Below are positions 7,740 through 12,754 of a stretch of DNA of 12,754 nt, piece by piece; position 1 is the first letter of the stretch; every line of letters starts with the position of its first letter. The position numbers and the translations under genes were made by a program. This DNA comes from Cyclobacteriaceae bacterium. GTDB taxonomy: Bacteria > Bacteroidota > Bacteroidia > Cytophagales > Cyclobacteriaceae. The notes under the pieces are model-generated. The model worked only from the letters and a program-made list of their open reading frames with translations, ran no database searches and was not told the DNA's origin. The stretch covers positions 1 through 12,754 of the forward strand of contig WGED01000184.1 of NCBI GenBank assembly GCA_015492915.1, given 5' to 3'.

Positions 7740-8165
7740 ATGAGGCGATTTTTTTTAGTTACAATCTGTTTGGGAATATTCGGCGGAATGTTTTTCTGTG
7801 GACATGATGCTTTTGCTCAGCAGCAGGACAAACCGTCATTTCCAACGCCCAATACCATGACCGGCGCCAAGCCTGATCCCAAAAAACAGGGCGTAAAGGA
7901 AAAGCGGATCCGGTATATCATCACAAACGACACACGCAACACCTTGTCGGGAAACCGGTGCTTTGAAGAAGCAACGATGCAGATGGGCTTTCAATATCTG
8001 GCCATTCCAAAAGGCCAGCCTCTCAATAAAAACGGCTTCTCGCGCTGGTGGCACAATTTAGGAGTCAAATTCATGATCATGCTGAAAAACGGCCCGTGGT
8101 GGAAGAGCAGGGTGAATAAAAAATACAAAGACTGCATGTACGGCACAGGCGACTATGTGGGGTAG
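7740..8165 (+). CDS. Small secreted protein of unknown function
   Basis: The 141-aa product is not recognised with confidence. It has an N-terminal signal peptide (Arg2-Arg3, hydrophobic 4-20, cleavage after AFA26 before Gln27), a Pro/Lys-rich linker (about 30-56) and a basic, aromatic C-terminal half with SRWWHNLG (101-108) and NGPWWKS (117-123). The mature chain has two cysteines, Cys74 in NRCFEE and Cys132 in KDCMYG, which could form a disulfide in the periplasm. The protein ends GTGDYVG. I have the impression that similar short exported proteins occur in other Bacteroidota, but cannot verify it. The gene starts 64 bases after the TolC stop; a near-consensus -7 element, TAATTTCG, about 30 bases before the ATG suggests it may have its own promoter. 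Confidence 0.75.
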   Translation: MRRFFLVTICLGIFGGMFFCGHDAFAQQQDKPSFPTPNTMTGAKPDPKKQGVKEKRIRYIITNDTRNTLSGNRCFEEATMQMGFQYLAIPKGQPLNKNGFSRWWHNLGVKFMIMLKNGPWWKSRVNKKYKDCMYGTGDYVG

Positions 8166-8187
8166 TGCGGGACATACCATGTTTAAA

Positions 8188-8376
8188 CCCAAAATTCTCA
8201 ATAACCTTTCTATTCCGAGCTTAAACTACTTCAAAATCAGACACTTCGTTCACGTTTGATTCGTCACCATAAAGGTGCATTATGCCTCCTCGTCAAACGT
8301 GCTGATTTTCTTCCCGCCCTAGCGGGACAAGTTGTATTTTAAACTCTCATTACGAAATCCTGGTGAGAATTTTGGG
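8188..8376. repeat. 189-bp nested inverted repeat (MITE-like or structured RNA)
   Basis: The outer arms, CCCAAAATTCTCA (8188-8200) and TGAGAATTTTGGG (8364-8376), are perfect 13-mers. Further exact pairs nest inside in the correct order: TTAAA (8221-8225) with TTTAA (8338-8342), ACTT (8228-8231) with AAGT (8329-8332), AAAATCAG (8233-8240) with CTGATTTT (8302-8309), CACGTTTGA (8251-8259) with TCAAACGTG (8293-8301), and CACC (8265-8268) with GGTG (8274-8277). A side hairpin, CCCGC-CCTA-GCGGG, occupies 8313-8326. Such an ordered set is unlikely by chance. No transposase is encoded and no clear target-site duplication flanks it. It could be a MITE, a decayed element or a structured RNA; either strand can fold. 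Confidence 0.65.
8221..8280 (-). other. Possible 19-codon ORF with strong Shine-Dalgarno inside the structured element
   Basis: On the minus strand an ATG at 8280 opens a 19-codon frame, MHLYGDESNVNEVSDFEVV, ending in TAA at 8221. AGGAGG (8285-8290) lies four bases upstream of the ATG. The other genes in this window lack such a sequence, and Bacteroidota generally initiate without one. The frame is inside the 8188-8376 fold, so its start region would be near the apical loop. It is short and may be accidental; no function is proposed. Confidence 0.15.
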
Positions 8377-8454
8377 ATTATTCGGACGAATATGACGATT
8401 TTTTCATAAGATGGTGCCTATGTGGCAAAAACATGGGGTGCTGCCCGGATTCCA

Positions 8455-9054
8455 TTATTCAAACAATTCCAATTGTGAGGGCAGGAGTCTGAATGATTTG
8501 CGATGATAAGGTGTGATGCCGTATTTTATGATCGCCTGCCGGTGCTCTTTCGTAGGATAGCCGGCATTCCGGTCCCAGCCGTATTCCGGATGAGAATTAT
8601 GCAATTTTTTCATGAGATCATCGCGCCAGGTCTTGGCAAGAATAGAGGCTGCGGCGATGCTCAGGTACTTGCCGTCTCCCTTTACAATGCAATGATGCCG
8701 GATGCCATTGTAAGGAATGAATTTATTGCCATCAATGAGTATGAGTTCGGGACGATTTTTTAGTTTGTCGAGTGCGCGATGCATACCGGCGATCGATGCT
8801 TTGAGGATGTTTATTTTATCGATCTCTTCATTGCTCACCTCGGCGATGGCGTAGTCGATGGCATCGCGCAGGATATCATCGCGAAGGGCTTCCCGGCGGG
8901 CTTTGGACAGTTGTTTGGAATCGTTGAGCCATTTATGTTTATAATCTCCCGGCAGGATGACGGCGGCGGCCACCACAGGCCCTGCCAGGCAGCCACGTCC
9001 TGCTTCGTCGCAGCCCGCTTCAATTTTATCGCCTGAAAAACTCGCTATGAGCAT
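8455..9054 (-). CDS. rnhB: Ribonuclease HII
   Basis: Cleaves the RNA strand of RNA-DNA hybrids and single ribonucleotides embedded in DNA, in the cytoplasm. From the chosen start the protein has 199 aa, the usual size. The active-site acids are all in place: Asp16 and Glu17 in DEAGRG (16-21), Asp108 in LIDGN, and Asp127 in VKGDG, followed by the conserved SIAAASILAKTWRD (132-145). NDSKQLS (44-50) and the C-terminal AGYPTKEHRQAI (164-175) and HRKSFR (184-189) also match the family. The frame stays open to an ATG at 9171, but the added 39 residues are Lys/His/Phe-rich and precede the family's normal N-terminus, so Met at 9054 is preferred. It is transcribed divergently from the sulfatase. Confidence 0.95.
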   Translation of the reverse strand: MLIASFSGDKIEAGCDEAGRGCLAGPVVAAAVILPGDYKHKWLNDSKQLSKARREALRDDILRDAIDYAIAEVSNEEIDKINILKASIAGMHRALDKLKNRPELILIDGNKFIPYNGIRHHCIVKGDGKYLSIAAASILAKTWRDDLMKKLHNSHPEYGWDRNAGYPTKEHRQAIIKYGITPYHRKSFRLLPSQLELFE

Positions 9055-9170
9055 GGAAAAATGATGATTTTTGAAGAAATTACATTTTAATATGCAATGA
9101 AGACCGGAATGATAAATATAGTGGTAAATACTTTTTCGCCGGTTGTTTTTCAAAATAATTTCCCGTAACA
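9055..9170. promoter_or_regulatory. Divergent promoter region between rnhB and sulfatase
   Basis: The 116 bases between the two divergent starts must hold both promoters. Candidate -7 elements (TAnnTTTG-like) are TACTTTTT near 9137 and TAATTTCC near 9156 on the plus strand and TATATTTA on the minus strand; each has one or two mismatches and no convincing -33 partner, so the exact sites are unassigned. ATG-GAAAAATGATGATTTTT just before rnhB resembles the core of repeat B but lacks its other parts. Confidence 0.35.
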
Positions 9171-10775
9171 ATGCACCGATCTGTAAATCCGTTTCCCAAT
9201 GCCCTTTCGATTTTTTTGATCGTCAATATGGCCGTTTTTTCATGGAGCTGCCATTCCCGTGTCAAAGACCCCAACATTCTTTTTATCGTAGTCGATGACC
9301 TTGGCTACACCGATCTGAGTTGCATGGGCAGCGATTATTACGAAACATCCAACATCGACCGGATTGCCAACAGCGGTATGGTGTTCACCAACGGCTACGC
9401 CACCTGTGCCGTATGCAGCCCCTCTCGGGCGAGCCTGATGACGGGCAAATTTGCCGCAAGGCATGGCATTACAGACTATATCGGAGCCAGAAGCGGCGAG
9501 GAATGGCGAGAAAGCAAAAGATACACCAGGCTGCTCCCTGCAGACTATCTGCACCAACTCCCCCTCGAGTTCACCACTCTGCCGGAAGCATTGAAAACTC
9601 ATGGATATACGACCTTTTTTGCAGGCAAATGGCACCTCGGGGGCAAGGGTTCCTATCCCGAAGATCACGGGTTTGACGTGAACAAAGGCGGCTACCATGC
9701 GGGAGGGCCTTACAGCGGTGGTTATTTCTCCCCCTTCAACAATCCCAAAATGGAAGACTACCCCGAAGAAAAGGGCATAAGCTTGTCGATGAAACTGGCC
9801 AAGGAGACGGTTAAATTCATTGAGGCAAATAAAGAGGAGAAGTTTCTGGCGTATCTGGCATTTTATGCCGTGCATGCCCCCATTCAGACTTCGCCTGACA
9901 AATGGAAACACTATCGCGACAAAGCGGATTCGATGGGCATTGCGGAGCAGGGCTTTACCATGGAGCGCAGACTGCCTTACCGCCTGCATCAGGACAACCC
10001 CGTGTATGCAGGCCTGATAGAGCAGGTGGACGATGCGGTGGGGCTGGTAGTGCAAAAGCTGAAGGATCTGGGATTGTATGAAAAAACGGTGATTATTTTC
10101 ACCTCCGACAACGGCGGGGTGGTGTCAGGCGATAATTATTCGACCAACCTGAAGCCGCTCAGGGGCGGCAAAGGGTATCAATGGGAGGGTGGCATCAGAA
10201 TACCGTATCTTATCGAAGTGCCGTGGATGCACCTGAACGGCAAGAAGAATGACACTCCCGTGACCGGCGCCGATTTCTTCCCCACTATCCTCGATCTGGC
10301 AGGGCTCGGCTTGCTGCCCGAAGCGCATACCGACGGCGTCAGCCTGGTGCCTTTGCTCAAGGGGAAAAAGATTGCCCCCAGGCCATTGTACTGGCATTAT
10401 CCGCATTACGGCAACCAGGGCGGTGATCCTGCTGCAATCATTCGTGAAGGGCCATGGAAGCTGATCCATTACTGGGAAGACGGCACCAATGAGTTGTACA
10501 ATCTCGATGAAGACATCGGCGAGCAGCATGATCTTGCGGAGATATATCCTGAGCGGACGGAGCAGATGTTTAACAAACTCAGCGACTGGCTTCGTTCCGT
10601 CAATGCAAAATATGCCGTGCCGGATCCGTTGTTTGATGAAGATTCACTGAAAATGAAGCAGGCCTGGTACAGGGAGGTGTTGCTGCCCCGGCTGGAGCGG
10701 CAACGCAAGAAAATGCTCGATCCCGACTGGAAACCCAACGACGATTGGTGGGGGAGTGTGATAACAAGAGACTGA
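9171..10775 (+). CDS. Exported Cys-type sulfatase (arylsulfatase A-like)
   Basis: Hydrolyses sulfate esters, probably on a sulfated sugar or aromatic compound outside the cytoplasm; the substrate cannot be read from the sequence. The 534-aa protein has a signal sequence (about 10-26) ending SWSC; Cys27 could be a lipidated cysteine, but the lipobox is poor. Catalytic features are complete: Asp42-Asp43 for calcium, CSPSR (82-86) where Cys82 is converted to formylglycine, MTGKFAARHG (90-99), GKWHLG (152-157), His235, and TSDNGG (311-316). The C-terminal domain (about 400-534) has WKLIHYWEDG and ELYNLDEDIGEQHDL, typical of the family. No formylglycine-generating enzyme or SusC/D pair is adjacent, so maturation must be provided elsewhere. 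A hairpin terminator follows. Confidence 0.93.
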   Translation: MHRSVNPFPNALSIFLIVNMAVFSWSCHSRVKDPNILFIVVDDLGYTDLSCMGSDYYETSNIDRIANSGMVFTNGYATCAVCSPSRASLMTGKFAARHGITDYIGARSGEEWRESKRYTRLLPADYLHQLPLEFTTLPEALKTHGYTTFFAGKWHLGGKGSYPEDHGFDVNKGGYHAGGPYSGGYFSPFNNPKMEDYPEEKGISLSMKLAKETVKFIEANKEEKFLAYLAFYAVHAPIQTSPDKWKHYRDKADSMGIAEQGFTMERRLPYRLHQDNPVYAGLIEQVDDAVGLVVQKLKDLGLYEKTVIIFTSDNGGVVSGDNYSTNLKPLRGGKGYQWEGGIRIPYLIEVPWMHLNGKKNDTPVTGADFFPTILDLAGLGLLPEAHTDGVSLVPLLKGKKIAPRPLYWHYPHYGNQGGDPAAIIREGPWKLIHYWEDGTNELYNLDEDIGEQHDLAEIYPERTEQMFNKLSDWLRSVNAKYAVPDPLFDEDSLKMKQAWYREVLLPRLERQRKKMLDPDWKPNDDWWGSVITRD

Positions 10776-10790
10776 GGAATTTTATTCGGG

Positions 10791-10824
10791 AAAAATCAAC
10801 TACTACCTGGTTGGTGATTTTTTT
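10791..10824 (+). terminator. Intrinsic terminator after the sulfatase gene
   Basis: AAAAATCA (10791-10798) and TGATTTTT (10815-10822) form a perfect 8-bp stem, with a 16-base loop that can pair a little further, and the T-run continues to 10824. It starts 15 bases after the sulfatase stop and ends 17 bases before the NUDIX start. The stem is AT-rich, so it may be leaky and let some transcripts enter the next gene. Confidence 0.55.
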
Positions 10825-10841
10825 AAGCGAACAGACATGAT

Positions 10842-11396
10842 ATGAAAGATACTCATAAAGAAAACCCCTGGAAACTTGTCGGCTCCAAAGCCATTTACGA
10901 CAACCCGTGGATCACCGTGACAGAAGACCGGGTGATCAGGCCGGACGGTTCTGACGGCATCTATGGCAAGGTGCATTTCAAGAACAAAGCCATCGGCATT
11001 ATTCCGCTCGATGATGACATGAACACATGGCTCGTGGGCCAGTATCGATATACCCTGCATGAATATTCGTGGGAGATCCCCATGGGCGGTGTGCCGCTCG
11101 GTGAGGACACCCTCGAAGGTGCACGGCGGGAGTTGAGGGAGGAGACGGGGATGCTGGCAAAACGATGGCAAAAATTGTTCAAAATCCATACATCCAATTC
11201 CGTGACCGACGAATACGGCTATGTTTTCCTTGCCGAAGAACTCCAATTTGGCGATCACGACCGTGATGTGACGGAAGTTCTGCAGGTGAGAAAATTACCC
11301 CTGAAAGAGGCCGTGGACATGGTGCCGGCGGGCGGCATCACCGACGCGCTCAGCATCGCGGGACTTCTGTATGTGGCAAGGATGATGGGAATCTGA
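10842..11396 (+). CDS. NUDIX hydrolase, ADP-ribose pyrophosphatase-like
   Basis: A cytoplasmic Mg-dependent hydrolase of nucleoside diphosphate derivatives. The 184-aa protein carries an exact Nudix box, G82-x5-E88-x7-R96-E97-L98-R99-E100-E101-T102-G103-M104. EYSWEIPMGG (74-83) before the box and the strand VTEDRVIRPDG (26-36) resemble ADP-ribose and nucleotide-sugar pyrophosphatases (NudF/YffH-like) rather than MutT, and the N-terminal domain-swap-like beta region (about 10-60) fits that group. The start is fixed: the ATG five bases upstream meets a stop at once. It follows the sulfatase terminator by 17 bases and converges on gpsA with only seven bases between stops. Exact substrate uncertain. 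Confidence 0.9.
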   Translation: MKDTHKENPWKLVGSKAIYDNPWITVTEDRVIRPDGSDGIYGKVHFKNKAIGIIPLDDDMNTWLVGQYRYTLHEYSWEIPMGGVPLGEDTLEGARRELREETGMLAKRWQKLFKIHTSNSVTDEYGYVFLAEELQFGDHDRDVTEVLQVRKLPLKEAVDMVPAGGITDALSIAGLLYVARMMGI

Positions 11397-11416
11397 TCGT
11401 TTTTTAGAAAAAATCA
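11394..11416. terminator. Possible shared terminator between convergent NUDIX and gpsA genes
   Basis: TTTTTT (11400-11405) and AAAAAA (11408-11413) form an inverted repeat that runs from the NUDIX stop into the last codons of gpsA, with TGA/TCA pairing at its edges. The loop is only two bases and there is no GC stem, so it is a weak candidate. Its symmetry gives a T-run on both strands, which suits convergent genes. Confidence 0.25.
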
Positions 11417-12456
11417 AAGTCTGTGTTGAACGGCGATTTCATCAGGAAGCGCAATGCGTCCTCAATTGACATTCTCCCTGTGAGTACCTTGTACAGTGAC
11501 TCGGTGATCGGTGCGCGTACGTTGTAGCTTTTTGCCAGACGCACTATGATCTTGATGGTATTGATTCCCTCGGCGGTCTCTTCCATGGATTTTTGGATAT
11601 TTTCGATGGACTCACCTTTTCCGAGTCTTACGCCCACGGTGAAGTTACGGCTCAGTTTGCTTGAGCAGGTTGCCACCAGGTCGCCGATGCCGGCCAGCCC
11701 GAGGAAGGCCCTTGTGTCGGCGCCGAGCAACTGCCCCACCCAGATCATCTCAATCAGGCCGCGGCTGATGAGCATCGAACGGGCGTTTTCGCCGAATCCC
11801 ATGCCGCTGAGCGCCCCCGCGGCGATGGCGATGATATTTTTCAGTACCCCGGCCAGTTCGATACCCAGGAGATCCTTGCTGCCGTAAACCTGGAACAGAT
11901 CATTACGCAGGAGCCTTTGCCCCTCTGTAATCACTTCATCAAACCTGCTGGCGACCACTGTAGCGGCGGGCTGATTTTCGGCCAGTTCCCGGGCGAGGTT
12001 TGGTCCTGCGAGGCACCCGATGCGAACCACGAGGCTGCGCTCACGGATGAGCCTCGACATGGTAAATACATTGTCTTTCGAAATTCTTTTCGACTCGTCT
12101 TTCTCCCAGTTTTTCTTGTTGACGATAAGCCCTTTGGTGCCGTGAATGAGAAAATGATAAGGCTTGAGGTATGGGGACAGGTCATCAATGAGTTTTGGAA
12201 AATTCTCAGACGGCACAATGGGAAAGAGGGTATCACAATTCTCCGCAAAAAATTTCAGGTCGTTGGTCGGTGTGATGCGCTCATGAATGGAGATGTCATT
12301 GAGCCTGCGGGTGGACAAAATTTCATCCACCACACCGGGATTGCGGGCAAAAAGGATCACATCCGTATTTTTGGCCAGGATATTGGCGATGGCCGTCCCA
12401 AAGCTGCCTGCACCCACTACGCCCACGGGTCTGTCAGATGTGTTTTTCGAGCTCAT
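11404..12456 (-). CDS. gpsA: NAD(P)+-dependent glycerol-3-phosphate dehydrogenase
   Basis: Interconverts dihydroxyacetone phosphate and sn-glycerol-3-phosphate in the cytoplasm, supplying the backbone of phospholipids. The 350-aa protein has the normal length. Visible motifs: the nucleotide-binding GAGSFG (15-20), HGTKGL with Lys108 (105-110), GCLAGPNLARELAENQPAAT (147-166), the catalytic Lys206 in ELAGVLKNIIAIAAG (200-214), GENARSMLISRG (222-233), and GLAGIGDLVATC (253-264) followed by LSRNFTVG. The Met at 12456 places the Rossmann glycine motif at the expected distance. Its first 23 bases overlap the end of the upstream gene, so the two are probably one operon and translationally coupled. 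No Shine-Dalgarno sequence is seen. Confidence 0.96.
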   Translation of the reverse strand: MSSKNTSDRPVGVVGAGSFGTAIANILAKNTDVILFARNPGVVDEILSTRRLNDISIHERITPTNDLKFFAENCDTLFPIVPSENFPKLIDDLSPYLKPYHFLIHGTKGLIVNKKNWEKDESKRISKDNVFTMSRLIRERSLVVRIGCLAGPNLARELAENQPAATVVASRFDEVITEGQRLLRNDLFQVYGSKDLLGIELAGVLKNIIAIAAGALSGMGFGENARSMLISRGLIEMIWVGQLLGADTRAFLGLAGIGDLVATCSSKLSRNFTVGVRLGKGESIENIQKSMEETAEGINTIKIIVRLAKSYNVRAPITESLYKVLTGRMSIEDALRFLMKSPFNTDFDFF

Positions 12457-12754
12457 AACCGTCCAGTCTGTTGTGGTAATAATATAAGTTGCGAATATCC
12501 TGCGTGATGATATTTCCTTCTTCGTTTTTCAACAATGGCCTGAAAGTATGATACATGCCCACATTCGTGATGCCGAGTTCGATAATTTCGTCGATGTCGT
12601 AGGTCAGATGATGGGCGATATCCACTTTGTTCTCGTTGAAAAGCTTTATGATCCTGTCTCTGATTTTTGAAACCGCTTTTCTGAAGTCATCATATTTTAT
12701 CTCTATCTCATCAGCAGGAAGCCTGAGCACACTGTACAGGTCGAGGTTTTTATA
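12434..12754 (-). CDS. C-terminal 106 residues of a probable glycerolipid acyltransferase (partial)
   Basis: The open frame enters from beyond the right edge and ends at 12434, so only the C-terminus is visible. It is rich in charged residues: LRLPADEIEIKYDDF, a Lys/Arg/Asn-rich helix (IRDRIIKLFNENKVDIAHHL), GITNVGMYHTFRPLLKNEEG, then LYYYHNRLDGYELEKHI. The last parts resemble, from memory, C-termini of PlsB-like glycerol-3-phosphate acyltransferases in Bacteroidota. Overlap with gpsA, which makes their substrate, supports this, but no HX4D catalytic motif is in the visible part. Other lipid-related acyltransferases remain possible. The start, domain order and full length cannot be judged. 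Confidence 0.45.
   Translation of the reverse strand, partial: YKNLDLYSVLRLPADEIEIKYDDFRKAVSKIRDRIIKLFNENKVDIAHHLTYDIDEIIELGITNVGMYHTFRPLLKNEEGNIITQDIRNLYYYHNRLDGYELEKHI

Larger units (their letters stand above)
8166..8454. other. Convergent intergenic region rich in inverted repeats
   Basis: The gap between the ends of the small secreted gene and rnhB is mostly the nested inverted repeat at 8188-8376. To its right are a 14-base palindrome TATTCGGACGAATA (8379-8392) and a hairpin, CCTATGT (8417-8423) with ACATGGG (8431-8437, one G-U pair), which lies 18 bases beyond the rnhB stop. No canonical U-tract terminator is seen for either gene, so these structures may end or protect both transcripts. 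Confidence 0.5.

Noticed and set aside
8166..8454. Intact insertion sequence in the convergent gap
   Set aside because: There is no transposase frame of useful length and no clear target-site duplication beside the 13-base arms.
9055..9171. N-terminal extension of RNase HII to an ATG at 9171
   Set aside because: The added 39 residues precede the normal family start, are low in complexity and would fill the whole divergent promoter region; Met at 9054 gives the usual length.
9240..10055. 271-codon minus-strand frame opposite the sulfatase
   Set aside because: It is the antisense shadow of a well-supported sulfatase, whose motifs are all in the plus-strand frame.
10079..10098. 17-base exact match to repeat B copy 2 inside the sulfatase gene
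   Set aside because: ATGAAAAAACGGTGATT here encodes part of YEKTVIIF, the conserved strand before TSDNGG; the neighbouring repeat sequence is missing, so the match is probably chance.

Overview
The window looks like chromosomal DNA of a member of the Bacteroidota, perhaps Saprospiria-like, though the class is a guess. The reasons are protein-level resemblance (M1 aminopeptidase, MacA/permease/TolC efflux set, Cys-type sulfatase, GpsA), start codons that mostly lack a Shine-Dalgarno sequence, and exported proteins whose signal peptides are followed by Gln. I see no tRNA, rRNA, CRISPR array or intact insertion sequence.

Layout. Bases 1-636 hold no convincing gene; they are a patchwork of hairpins and diverged short repeats. 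Next come two minus-strand genes, a class I SAM methyltransferase (2375-3142) followed 13 bp later by an exported M1 zinc aminopeptidase (637-2361). A 252-bp divergent intergenic region separates them from a tightly overlapping plus-strand efflux operon: MacA-like adaptor (3395-4825), MacB/FtsX-type permease without an ATPase domain (4822-6198) and TolC-like outer-membrane protein (6191-7675). A small secreted protein of unknown function (7740-8165) follows. The convergent gap between it and rnhB (8455-9054, minus) contains a 189-bp nested inverted repeat, the most striking non-coding structure here. A divergent exported sulfatase (9171-10775), a hairpin terminator, a NUDIX hydrolase (10842-11396), and the minus-strand pair gpsA (11404-12456) and the 3' end of a probable glycerolipid acyltransferase (12434-12754, cut by the window edge) complete the window.

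How the genes work together. The adaptor, permease and TolC-like protein form a trans-envelope pump but need an ATPase encoded elsewhere. GpsA makes sn-glycerol-3-phosphate, and the overlapping upstream gene probably uses it for phospholipid synthesis. The other genes look like independent housekeeping or envelope functions. I did not find a clear new multi-gene system. The best candidates for undescribed biology are the 8188-8376 structured element, with a 19-codon frame behind a strong Shine-Dalgarno sequence on its minus strand, and the hairpin repeats at 1-636.
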